64,000 nt of DNA. Source: Salisapilia sapeloensis. Lineage: Eukaryota; Oomycota; Peronosporomycetes; Peronosporales; Salisapiliaceae. The position numbers were made by a program, and so were the translations under genes. Every line of letters begins with the position of its first letter. Within the stretch, counting starts at the first letter, position 1. Positions 43,330 through 54,474 of the stretch are shown here, in pieces. The notes beneath the pieces are model-generated. The model was not told the origin of the DNA and made no database searches. It saw only the letters and a program-made list of their open reading frames with translations. The stretch covers positions 1 to 64,000 of the forward strand of contig JAADVB010000002.1 of the NCBI GenBank assembly GCA_023334545.1, read 5' to 3'.

Positions 43330-44060
43330 AAAAGACGTGTCCAAAAGTAACTCTATTTTAGATCAAGTCAGCATTAACATACAGCATATTGAATTTGACT
43401 GGTGCATGGTGAGAGATCCAGTCATTTTGTGCGCATCATGCCAATCCTGCCAGCATATACATGTTCGCAGTTGTCGCAGCTCAATTTTTACCGCGTTAAT
43501 CACGATGAAATTGACAAAGTTTATGAGTAAATTTAATATTTGACAGTTATAGCCGTGTTCGCACTGAATATCGACTCAGCATACTTAAGAAGTCGCGTTT
43601 TGTGATTCTATTCATTAAATTAGAATCGGCAATTCGTATCGAACGCAGAGTTTGCCGATTCGGATTAGCTACATTGCAATCTTTCATAATATGTCAATAA
43701 AAATTTCCCGCTAAATTGCGGGTACAAAAGCGAGTGATCGTATGTCTTGTATGAAAGCATGAGGAAGAAACGATCTTCGGGACGACTTTAAGTCACGCCT
43801 GGTTCCCAATGTGTGCAAGTTTAAAAAAGCGCGCGAAACAGTCACTTCACTTGCTTAGCTCTTCGCTTTACTTGCGCTATTTAGCTCTTCATTTTTATTT
43901 CGGAACAGGCTTAGTACAGTGGCGGACGTAATAATTGAACGACATTTGCGACTTGCATTATACTATGTACCGCTGAATTGGCGAAGAGATCAATAGCAAA
44001 AGTAAATCGAATTCAACTTCAACCTGAATGACTTTCGACGAGAAACCACGATACACTCGA
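43330..44060 (+). repeat. Duplicated segment, copy A
   Basis: This segment shares blocks with copy B downstream in the same order and orientation: a GCCGTGTTCGCAC block (about 43551), GATTCGGATTAGCTA to TTGCAATCTTTCAT (about 43658-43688), GAAGAAACGATCTTCGGGA (about 43763) to GTTTAAAAAAGCGCG, TTTACTTGCGCTATT (about 43865) and CAACTTCAACC (about 44013). The copies differ by many substitutions and indels. It does not encode a recognisable protein. Confidence 0.65.
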
Positions 44061-45249
44061 CGCTATTCCCCGACAAAGTATGACAGAAGAACGGACGACA
44101 TATGTACACGTAAATGTAAAAGTTGGCAATGATGCACGAGTAGGACGAACTGCAAAAGACTTGGGTAGTGATTTTTACTATAGTGCTTGCGTGTCTGTTT
44201 TCACCATAACAAATAATCCGCTGAACGAATGCGACCTTCGTAGAACACACTACGACATGTGTATTGCATAGTCCTACTTAGCGAGCAATATTATATTTGG
44301 AGAAGTGCAGCGTTGTCATTCAGACCTGTATTCGCGTTTTAGTAGCCATCTAGGAACTAACAATTTATATTGCGTGTCTCCGTCGTTGCTAGAGCTATGG
44401 ACTATCGATGATCTCGTCACCGTGACTGTACACGCATGGTAATCTCGGACATCAATCGAGTCTTCCAGTACCTGATGTACCTTGGACGGTCGTAGATGTA
44501 CTTGGGGACTTTCAGAGAGGATGAAATGGCATGTAAGCACTAGACCTGCATGCTAGACATTGTTGAGCATGCTATATCCCTGAATACCAAAGAAAAGAAA
44601 TTCGTTTTGCAAATGTTATGGTGGTCGACTCGAGTTACTACCTAGGGTTTTGCGCTCGAGGATGTTGTGTTGGCGGCTCGATTGCTCTGAGGCATACAAA
44701 AAGCTAGTCGTTCAAACCAACAGCGCTGACTGTAAGGAAAGTGTTGCGAATTCTGGCTCACTAGCTTTTTGTATAATCTCGAAAAGTCGTGGATCGAGCG
44801 AACACCGGAGTATGCGGACAACGAAGTAGCGATCTCGAGTCGACCACCAAAACCTTGAATTTTTCGAATTTCGAATTTCGGCATGGATAGATAGAGCGCA
44901 CTCCAAAGCGTATAATGGGATAGTCCAGAGACTCTACATGCCATTCCTTGCCTCATGAGAGCTCGCTGAAAACCCCATCCGTCTTTTCAAGTATCCCCAC
45001 TTGAAGTTTGTAGGAACACACCTCAAGCTAGAAAGCGAAAGGCCAGAGGATGGAATCTAGACACTCACGAGTGGATTGAGGAGCAAGCGAGATGGCTTCA
45101 TTTCAGTTCGGCTAAAAACTCACCACTGATGACCATCCCAGCAATGCCTTGGTCCTCGCAGATACCCGTTCTAGCTTATCATCTAGTAAGAAATCCAAGA
45201 TGATCTGGGATTCCGACTGAAGCTTGTATACGATATCGGCCTATTTTTT

Positions 45250-46200
45250 GATTGCTTGAACATCGTCCTGCATGTACACAACGCGCCAGTTGCGAAAGTG
45301 TCGTTCGAAAAGGTTACTGCATGTACCCCAGTGTCGACAGCATGTCTGTTCAAGAATGCATAAATAAATTAGGCCGTGTCTGCACGGAATCAGAGTTCAG
45401 AGAAGTTGGGGACCCATCTTTTGTAGCTCTATTAATGATAATCGAATCAGCACATTCTGCGTTCGCTGAGAAGTGCTGATTCGGACTAGCTATATGACGT
45501 TGCAATCTTTCATACCGTGCTCATATAATTTTCTCATCAAACGAGGAGTACACAAGCGAGTGGTCTCTCCTACTGATGGAAATAAGGCACCATATTCTTG
45601 GTCTAAATTGCTTCTCGTGCTCCATCCCTAGTCGAAACTGAGATTTCCATTGCCATGCTCACACCAGCATGATCTATGTGGAAGTTGCCACATATAGATG
45701 ATATTTCGGAGCGAATTAGGCCTGAATTGATATAGTCTTCAACGTCATCTACCTTTTCGTGCATTTCAATAAAGGCAATTCAAAAGACATAATACCGATC
45801 ACGGTTCGCACGTGGTTGTTCTCATGTTGCATTTTTGCCTCGCATAATTGCTGATTACCCTCTTGATGAGCACTGCCTTGCTTTTTTTTGGTCTATCTCT
45901 GTCTTAGTCTTGGATGCAAACAGGAAGAAACGATCTTCGGGAAGACTTCAGGTCACGCCTGGTGCTCAAAACGTGCAAATTTGAAAAAGCGCGTGAAAGA
46001 CTTGGTGAGCTCTACGCTTTACTTGCGCTATTGAGCTCTTCGCCATTTCATTGGGACGGATTACAGTGTGAGTCACAGGTGTCGCTCAACTATTCCGTCT
46101 AACACTGTACGATCTCTGTTCCGAAATAAAAGCGAAGGGCTCACTAACGCAAATAAATCGAAAGCAACTTCAACCCAAATGACTTTGGACGATAATGCAG
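45250..46200 (+). repeat. Duplicated segment, copy B
   Basis: Counterpart of copy A. It contains GCCGTGTCTGCAC (about 45373), GATTCGGACTAGCTA and TTGCAATCTTTCAT (about 45478-45513), GAAGAAACGATCTTCGGGA (about 45924), GCGCGTGAAAG, TTTACTTGCGCTATT and CAACTTCAACC (about 46166). Between the second and third shared blocks it has about 340 bp not present in copy A. It ends about 470 bp before the first aquaporin gene. Confidence 0.65.
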
Positions 46201-46595
46201 GGCCGGTAGGCTGGCATGGGATTAGCGTGTGCTGGGATGCACTTCAGATATCGCAAGTAACTCGAAAGCAATGCGCCTCGTTTCAAAACAGAACAAAATG
46301 CTGACAATAAAGCTCGCGCAACTTCAAGCGCGTAGCCCCAACCGATGCACAAAAAAGCAGAAACTTCAGTTTTTCGATAGCAAAAGACTGCCATATCACC
46401 TTAGTCTCGGTCAATTTAGACTCCTCGAGGATGCTTATGTGCACGGCTAGTACCCAATTCCATTGCGTCTATGAAGAATATGGCGGGTATCTATCTGGAT
46501 TGGATCGATTTTATCTCTGCACCAAGACCTTATTGAACACGAGGAGTATTCCCTTGACGTCGCAAATGCTTTTAAATCTTGTCACTTTTCCAAAA

Positions 46596-46614
46596 GCTCA
46601 CTTTGGATTTAATC
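46596..46614 (+). promoter_or_regulatory. Core promoter element of aquaglyceroporin 1
   Basis: GCTCACTTTGGATTTAATC lies 55-73 bp upstream of the ATG. It matches the corresponding element of the paralogue at 54399 in 16 of 19 positions and resembles the oomycete initiator plus flank (GCTCATTYYNCAWTTT), with C for T in the initiator. Confidence 0.55.
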
Positions 46615-46668
46615 GCCTCGTGTCAAAGTGCATATCGCTCCTTTTGCTTCGCCCCTCGCTTTTAAAGC

Positions 46669-47547
46669 ATGTCGCTCGAATATAGGAACTCGCAAAACAA
46701 CGACAAGAACCCGACGGACTACGTCGATATGCAAGATGACCCCACCGTCTCCAATGTGAAAGAGTCTACACCCGAGCCGGATGACAAGTTTATTGTCAAA
46801 AGCGCGTACATGCGCGAGTGCATGGCCGAGTTTATCGGCACGATGATCCTCCTCCTCTTTGGTGACGGTGTCGTTGCGCAAGTGGTCCTTAGTGACTACA
46901 AGAATGGAACTTGGCTAAGCATCAATATCTGTTGGGGTCTCGGAGTTGTCTTTGGTATCCACGCTTCGGGTGGTATCTCCGGTGCCCACATCAACCCTGC
47001 TGTAACACTCACGATGGCAGTCTACCGCCGTATGCCTTGGTATAAGGTACCTGGTTACATTATCGCGCAGATGCTCGGTGGTTTTGTTGCCGCCCTCATC
47101 GTGTACGCCGTCTATTACCCGTGGATCAACCACGTTGACCCGGAAGGCAACTCTACCATGGGTGTATTCTGCACGTACCCGAACGACTTTACGCCGAACG
47201 CTAGCTGCTTCCTCAACGAAGTAGTCGGCTCGGCACTGCTCTTGGGACTCATCTTTGCGCTATGTGACGAGAAGAACAAGCCTGCAAGTAACTATTCGTT
47301 CCCAAATTCTGTGGGTCTAATCGTCGTAGCCATCGGTATGGCCTTTGGTATGGAATCTGGCTACGCCATCAACCCTGCACGTGACTTTGGTCCTCGTGTC
47401 GTTTCGGCAATTCACTATGGCTCCATCGTCTTCTCGTCGAATAACCACTATTTCTGGATTCCGATTGTGGCACCCCTGGTAGGTGGTGTAGCTGGCGCTG
47501 GGATCTATCTCATTGGCATCGAGAAGCATCACGTGAAAGCGAACTAA
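46669..47547 (+). CDS. Aquaglyceroporin (MIP family), copy 1
   Basis: Single exon, 292 residues, six membrane helices. Helix 1 has ECMAEFIGTMILLLFGDGVVAQV. The first pore loop is SGGISGAHINPAVTL; the second is SGYAINPARDFGPR. Both NPA boxes are intact. Asp after the second NPAR is the mark of glycerol-conducting members (GlpF type), whereas strict water channels lack it. A long extracellular loop (YPNDFTPNASC) carries a possible N-glycosylation site. Channels of this type pass glycerol, water and small neutral solutes. It is a paralogue of the gene at 54475. Confidence 0.95.
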   Translation: MSLEYRNSQNNDKNPTDYVDMQDDPTVSNVKESTPEPDDKFIVKSAYMRECMAEFIGTMILLLFGDGVVAQVVLSDYKNGTWLSINICWGLGVVFGIHASGGISGAHINPAVTLTMAVYRRMPWYKVPGYIIAQMLGGFVAALIVYAVYYPWINHVDPEGNSTMGVFCTYPNDFTPNASCFLNEVVGSALLLGLIFALCDEKNKPASNYSFPNSVGLIVVAIGMAFGMESGYAINPARDFGPRVVSAIHYGSIVFSSNNHYFWIPIVAPLVGGVAGAGIYLIGIEKHHVKAN

Positions 47548-50129
47548 GCGTAATCTACAGCAAAGCACCCATTTACTTTCCGGCGCCCATTCATTAATGT
47601 AGTCTGCGCAGTTGATAAACACGCTTGCAATGTTTGCTCACTTATGTGCTGTTGTCTGTTGTCTTTTGGTGGCTGATATCGCAATACTAACAAATGTTCT
47701 CTTTGAGATGCTTTTCCGTGTCATTTGCGTTTTAGTCGTGAAGACTGTCTTTAAAAGTTGTCCAGCCTCAGATTTCGCTTTCTAGGCGCATTACTCGATT
47801 TGCTCTAAGACTGCTATATATCTAGGTATGCATCCATCTTGTCAACCTCGCATATACTGGCAAATAAAACGGTCAGCTGAAGATCTAAGCGAAAGATACC
47901 TTGCATCTGAGACTTTTATTCTGTCTATAATAAGTTACTTGGTACACGTACACAGTATCGATTACGCTGTAAGCTTGCGTTACGATTGATGGCACATGTA
48001 GAAGCTGACACTGCCTTCTACGCCAGTGCCCTACATGGTCTACCCTACCTTTGTGCGTCAGATTCAAGCACCATTTCTACGTGCCTAAAGTTTAGCTAAG
48101 GAGGTCTTAGATAGTTTCATGATCTTCATGCTGGACGCCACCGTTGCCTACGTACACTGCCTCTGCAGATTTGAATGCACGATAGAAATGAGCACGAAGG
48201 TAGAGACATGGCAGGAGACCTGCTCAAGCTGTATTGTGAGGTCTTCTCGAATACGAAGTCTACCGCTTGTGTCATGGCCATGTTCCCGATATAAGCTTTG
48301 CAAAAAAATTGCTTTATATTTATTGGAAGAGTTCCACTACAGATTACTAGACACATGCTGAATGAATGCAGAGACCTCTTTGCAATGTGCATGAATGTCG
48401 CTTGACTACAGCCACTCTTTGAACATGAACATATCGCTGTTAAAGCCAAAGTACACTTTAAACCTGGTATCAAAACAAAAGTAGCGACTCTTTTCCCAAC
48501 TGTAAGTCTGGATCTTGTGTTCTTGGTCGACATTGACTCGGGGTGTATCGTGAAGTGTTCGCTACTTGATACCGCAATTATGTATGAGAACAAGTGGAAA
48601 CTTAACGGTTTACGTATGTGCATGCTGAAATGTTTTTAGAGAGGTACATACAGTTCATCCTAACTTTTTGAAATCCTTTTACTTTCCCCGCTAAAGATAC
48701 ATGTGCGTACTAAATGGTGGGCTGTGGTAAGATGTGGCAGGATCCTAGTAACTTCAACATGGCTTCAGCACAACTTCAATGCGCCCTTACATTTCAAACG
48801 TGTCGTCCGAATCCAAGACATTTGAGTCTTTTGATGCATTGCCAAGTAATGAAAAGAAGTTAAGAATAGATAGTGAATCTTTCCAGTTGTACTTAAGAGT
48901 ACTTAGAAGATTAAAATAAATTGGACTTGTATTCCGTGGAAAGCGCATTGAAATGGAGGAACGACAGCAAGATTTGCAAAGTATATGAGTCACTTAAAGA
49001 CTGAGTTATCACATATTTCAGCTTACAAAAGGCTACATGACAAAGCTGGTGTAGGTGTGAAACGTAAACGAGAGCAGGAATATAGTTATCATAACAAGAG
49101 CGAGTAATGTCTGGAGTAGATTACCGGTAATGCAGACCTACTAATCGACTAATTTCAGGTACCGATGACATTAACTTCCGCTGAGCATATGCAGCGTAAG
49201 GCTCTGCATATGTATAGCGTGAGCACAACGAGAGATCCTGAGCATCAAGAAAGAAAGAGTAAATTGTATCGGCGCAATAGCTATATTTGATAGCACGTGC
49301 CATATCGGTATTTGGAATGAGCAACAAATGCTTGTGCTGTTCAGATAAATACTGGCATGTTAAACCGTTTCTAGTCTCGAGTCATTTTTTGGCTATTGGC
49401 ATTCACTTTCGTATTGATCTAGGTAATGATACTATGAAATAGACTGAGCTATCATACGCAAAAAGAGTCTCGAGTCTAGTCCAGAAACGTAGGTGTCTTG
49501 CTCCTTCATAATAACCACCTTAATTTGATCGCTAAGATGTGAAATTCGTCCACCTCGAAAACACGCATTAAACCAGATATAAATACTGCTCCGTGCTCGC
49601 TTAGTCATTCTCTCACCATGACTGTGGACGGACTATACAAGAGCCAAGTACTCAAATTTACCAATTAGTAAAATAATCTGATAATGCCGTTACTTTCGTT
49701 ATCAGGCCTGGGAGGAGTGTGGGACTTGCTCTTATTACCTCGAAAGTTATAAAGACGCTTGCAGTTGAATAACGAGAGGATCTGGAATTATTGACATCGT
49801 TTAAATTTGCTTGTCTATCATCTACAATCGTCATCTTTGGCAGCTTGAACCCCAATTTTCTGCAGTTGATTAAAGCCATCGACTCAGGTGCTTTCACAGC
49901 AGATACAAAAAAGGATTGGCATCGAGTCATCATGACTCTCCGGATGTTTAACTATGCTGTACGTTTTTTTGCCCGAGGTACGTTACCATATCTAACGCAA
50001 AGCAGCCCAGAAGGAGATGTATAAAGCACTTCAGCAGTGTATTCCTCCGTATCGTCTCCACTTGAAGGAATGGTTTTGCGTCTCCGTACTATTTCTAAAT
50101 TGATAAGCTAGTACTGTTTTTTTTAAATT
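47548..50129. other. Gene-poor region between the aquaporins (left part)
   Basis: About 2.6 kb. The first 100 bp after the stop resembles the 3' flank of the second aquaporin gene (AGCAAAGCAYCCATTTACTTTC). The rest holds only short ORFs without coding character. No repeats or RNA genes were recognised. Confidence 0.5.
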
Positions 50130-51516
50130 ATGCCGACGCAGTGGACGGCAGATGCATACAAAGCCTTTGCCTTCTCGAAGGAAACGAAGGCTGCTTGCAA
50201 GCGCGTCGCGATGACACTTGTCCACGAAGCGCTTCGACACGATTAAAGTTTGACCAGTCTGTGCCTGGGGAAATGGACAGCAAACGTTGGAAATCATCAA
50301 GTCGTCCAACAATGTGACCATGTACCAAGAAATAAACCGTTTTGACGTGTCGTGAAAGATTCCTACACCGGTTGTGCTGGATGGCAATTGCCTCGTGTCA
50401 TCGTCGGCAACGGGACAATCTCAAGAACCATTGATGAGCTCTTGTATGGTCTTGCGTTCCGAGATGAAGAATCCCTTTTGCAAGATACAAGTTACTTGGG
50501 ATTACCAGTGACAATTTGTCAAATTCTCTCGACAATCAAGAAGTCAGCCCTGGAACATCCATTCCAATGCACTGTTATCCAGAGAAATTCTGGTAGTCCA
50601 AGTCCAGCTCTTCGAGGTATTATTAAAGACCGAGACGGTGTCTATCTCCGAGCGTGTGGAATTTTACAAGTCGATGAAGATGAACATGTAGGATACGCCC
50701 TTATGCATTCAATCGACTTACCGTCTACCCCTCCGCTTAAAGGAAGAGGAACCATACGGTCTCGTGCTTCATGTTGCCTTCTATTTAAGCCCATTGCAAA
50801 CTAATCGATTGACTTATTCATCAAAAGATATCATAAAGTATTTGCGAATGATATTCTCGATTCTGTTGCCGTGATCACCGTGACCAGTGCACTCATGAGT
50901 TCTTGAGCATCCACGCAGTATGTGAAGGAAAGTAAACTTCCGTGGCTTCTTCAGAGGAAAAACGTGAACAAAGATGATGCCATTAGCTTGACTGGAAACC
51001 GCGAGGCTGGAAGCAGCTCCAATTATTGGTCCTGCACCAAGCGATTTGGCCTCTTGCGCAAAGCTTACCCATCCACTTTGTGTGAGTCATCCGTCTGTGC
51101 GGAATGCGTTCTTCCTTTTGAACAACTCGATGTCGCTCCAAAGTTAAAGCTCATGGCCAGGAAGGTCCAGCTCTGTCCAGCTTGTCAGTCAAGTCAATCC
51201 GTATAAAGTTGCGCGACAAGGAATTCTAGCTGGACGATATGAAGGAACTGGAAACGGATCCACGATCCTAGACCTTTCTAGGGACTCTCAGCTAACCGAA
51301 GAGTCGAGTGCTTTGCTAGGCAAAGAAACGTGTCCAGGTGAATTCTACGAGTTTGACTCGAAGCAACTTATTCCGTCACGTGAAGGCTCGATAGACACCT
51401 TTGCTCAGTTGACTTCGTCCAAAGACGTCGCTCAGATATTCAAGTTCAAAGCAAAATCCTCGAAGGCTCTCTCACACGAGATGATGGAAATGGAGGAGAG
51501 GAATTGGAAACCTTGA
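50130..51516 (+). pseudogene. Decayed START-FYVE domain protein gene
   Basis: A chain of fragments in oomycete START-FYVE order. An N-terminal piece (50130-50246, TADAYKAFAF) is followed by a frame change into MDSKRWK, then the START-like core (50352-50801, ISRTIDELLYGLAFRDEE, YLRACGILQ, VGYALMHSIDLPS). In the same frame, TAA at 50802-50804 and TGA at 50904-50906 interrupt the reading before VKESKLPWLLQ and a FYVE-like finger remnant (CTKRFGLLRKAYPSTLC, VCAECVLPF, VQLCPAC, about 51032-51180). A further C-terminal fragment (51313-51516) lies in another frame. Frame conservation across both stops shows recent decay rather than chance ORFs. The breaks cannot be removed with introns of the usual type. 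Confidence 0.75.
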
Positions 51517-54398
51517 TTGAAAATGTACGGAGGGCAGCATTTCAGAGCTCGACCTGAAAGGCCAAGAACGTGGTCGGCAGCTGGCGTGGCTGAAGATGAC
51601 TGACCAGCGACTCCGGCAGGACAATTAAATCATTGCAGGTCAAGAGAAAGAAAAACCGTGGCGCTTAAGCTGTGAAGTTAGGCTCGAAACCATTTGCATT
51701 CATGGGCGGTAGGCTCTTTTACGTTTCTTCCAACGTGTTTCGTACGTCTGTGGTACTTTTTAACTAAGCTTGCTCTCAGCGGATTAAAGTACGTCTCGAT
51801 AGCCTTTTAAAGCATTTTCAGCTGCAACTTCTGTCGCCAAGTGGTTCATACTTTTGCGAGTAGACTCGATTACTTCGTTGTCATGACAAGCCTTGGTTCT
51901 ATTTCAGGAAACGGGCGAACAGTTTGAAATATTTCTTTCAAAGTACATCTCTATCTTCAAATGCGAAGTACTATCAATACTTGAAAATTCAATACGGAAG
52001 TGTCTCCGGCGATGAATTGCTGAATGCAAATAGCTTAGCTACACCCGCGCCATAGCATTTTATTTTGAAAGGCCGATACTGGCACAAATTTTGTCTTTCA
52101 TTGCATTCTGGTCACATGCTACAAAGTATCATGGGGCATAAAAGTGAGCCATGTTCCCCGTGTACAAGCGTCAAGTGTTGAGAATGTCCACTTCTTCGAA
52201 AACGATATATCCAGCGAATCTAGTCATTGTCGATCATCTTCACGTGGTATCTTGGTCTTGGGTTAAGTTGTTGTTTAGATTGCAAGTGAACGAATGGACT
52301 GTATTGCTCGGTTAGCTAGTCTTGTCGAAGTTCTATAGCTCGTATGCATATTAGTGGCTACTTCAACTTCGTCGGACCAGGTGAGTCTTGTAGCTGCCAC
52401 TGGTATCGGTCGTGCGCCATCCACAGTCAAATCCATGCTTCGTAGCTTCTGGTTATTGTTCCGTACCTTGTTGCCCAGAACCTCTACTAGAGGGTGATAA
52501 ACGACACTTGGCAGTCTAATTCTCGGGTGAAATAAAAAGTAGCGATAATTAACCGTGTCCACGTAAATTGTCGTCTTCGCAATGGTTGATACGACGAGAG
52601 AGTGGGCCGCAGGAACTTTGATTACATATACGCTGACAGGATTGACATCATACGCACAAAGTGACGAGATCTACTATCTCGTGGTAGTCATATCCAATAT
52701 CTTGTATGTTAATGCGGCTCTATATTAATATATAGCTATTGTTGATCGATTCTTTGCAAATAAGAAGCGTACTGCGCTCTCTGTTGTAAGAACTTCTAGA
52801 GAGATCATGATGCAGGTTTACGCCACTGCTTACCGTTTTAATTAGGGCTAGATTTGACGAGTGTAAGTTCAAGCACTCTAATTCCTATAGGGAAACTTGT
52901 ACTGAGCGGCATCAGCACGTTGCATGCTGCAACGTGCTAGCTTGGTGCTATTTAGATGACAAAGCTTTGCATCTTTTGTTTTGTCATAAGCTTTCTATTT
53001 CAAGTAGCAAAATGGTATCTGAAGTTTCTGCATGGTTTCTGAATCTCACCAGTCTTTCTTGGATGACATGACGTTATTGATCGGCATACATGGCTGTTCA
53101 TAAGAACACTTATTGTCGATTGTTAGCAGTCACTTGGAGCTACTTCGATGATAACTTCGGTCTTTCAAGCTCTTTTCATATATCTTGATTTAAACGAGTC
53201 CCAAGCTACGCTCACGCTACATTTATCACGAGGCTATTCGATTTCGAGATGCGTACCAAGCGAAAGGTGCTTCAAGAATCGCAGTACCTTTTCCAACACA
53301 GCAGTCATCACTACAGGACGACGAGGATTGAGAGAGAGCGAAGGGTACGTAATTCGAAATGATGCACATCTGAAGCGAGAAGCTGACGAATTGACTGATA
53401 TCATTGTATCGCAGGAGCGCATGCGCAAAAGGACAATAGACAGCCACGAATATATCGTTGCGTGGACACTGCGACTTGGTCATGCACCAGTATGAAAGCA
53501 TGCAGACGAGACGACGCAACTGTATTATAAAGTAGAAACGTTACACGCACGGCAGCAAGGATACACTTTTCCCTCGTACGACGCATCTTCGTTTAACGAT
53601 TTAAAACGTTCTTTGATTTTGCACGTGAAGTTAACATGGCTCTAGAAGATTTGAAAGAGCTTGGCAGCTCTGCACGACGATGTCAGTGACAGCACATCTG
53701 GAGTCGTTCCCACAGCCCGCTCTAGATGCTCAACTAGTCAGGGGAGTGGAAGATTGACGACCTACCATTCAAAGAGGGTGCTCGACCAGAAGTCTGTTCA
53801 CGATGGCTATCAAGTCGACCGATATGCGAATGTGTATCCGCGATGGTCTTGTTTTTGGCGCCGAAGCAATGTCGTTGATGCTCTATCGAAGGAATAAGAG
53901 GGAATAGGGCCGTATCCATAAACGATCTGTGTCTAACGGATCTGCCTCCAGTCTTATCGTCATCTCCTTCAGACAAAGCACACCTGTGGAATCGCAAATG
54001 CACGTCTAGCCGGACGTCATGTAAAAGGGATTTATCGCAGGAAGTGTCAATCGAGCACTGACTGCGACTTGCTTACGCAACGAAATGCTTGGACTGGACT
54101 GGGCCAACTGCTTGAAGCTGCGTCAGGTTCAAGGATGTAACCCCAAACGGCGCGCATAGGTCGGACGCTTCAGTCTTCCAGCTGAAGTTTGCGGATCGAT
54201 TGACTGACGCTTGGCTGGTCTCCATCGACTTAGCGTCCTCCGAATGTGGATAAATCTCTATTTCGTCTCGTCTATCACGACGTGGTTGACTAATCACCTG
54301 GTTTGAACCTCTTTCACCGAGGTCCGAAGACCTTCTTCAACGCGCCTCGGATTCTCATCACATCGTAAGAATTTTTAAATCCTGCCGGTTCTGTGGCA
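51517..54398. other. Gene-poor region between the aquaporins (right part)
   Basis: About 2.9 kb with short ORFs only (the longest, 53148-53495 plus, has no known domain). A perfect 11-bp inverted repeat at 52914-52938 is listed separately. Nothing else recognised. Confidence 0.5.
52914..52938. repeat. Perfect inverted repeat
   Basis: AGCACGTTGCA, then TGC, then TGCAACGTGCT: two 11-base arms that are exact reverse complements around a 3-base centre. It could form a small hairpin or be a dimeric binding site. No gene start is close. Confidence 0.7.
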
Positions 54399-54417
54399 GC
54401 TCATTTCGGATTTATTC
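54399..54417 (+). promoter_or_regulatory. Core promoter element of aquaglyceroporin 2
   Basis: GCTCATTTCGGATTTATTC lies 58-76 bp before the ATG. The first half is a perfect GCTCATTYY initiator. The second half (GGATTTA) differs from the CAWTTT flank at its start. It has the same position and similar sequence as the element of copy 1, within otherwise diverged upstream DNA. Confidence 0.6.
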
Positions 54418-54474
54418 GTCTCGAGCACAAGTTCACATCACTCTCTTATTCGTGTAAAACCTCGCCGATACAAC

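Larger units (their letters stand above)
41902..46595. other. Gene-poor region with a duplicated segment
   Basis: About 4.7 kb without a gene I can support. Short ORFs (for example at 42282-42587 plus and 44642-44956 minus) have no recognisable domain. Two related copies of one segment lie at about 43330-44060 and 45250-46200 (separate entries). The DNA is more A/T-rich than the flanks. I see no transposase, reverse transcriptase or long terminal repeats. Confidence 0.5.

Noticed and set aside
44642-44956. Possible retroelement fragment
   Set aside because: I looked for reverse transcriptase, RNase H and integrase motifs on both strands and found none; the peptide is unremarkable.
48126-48623. 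Minus-strand ORF of 165 codons between the aquaporins
   Set aside because: No recognisable domain and codon use unlike that of the real genes; probably chance in A/T-rich DNA.
53148-53495. Plus-strand ORF of 115 codons considered as a secreted effector
   Set aside because: No convincing signal peptide and no RXLR or LFLAK motif; composition looks random.
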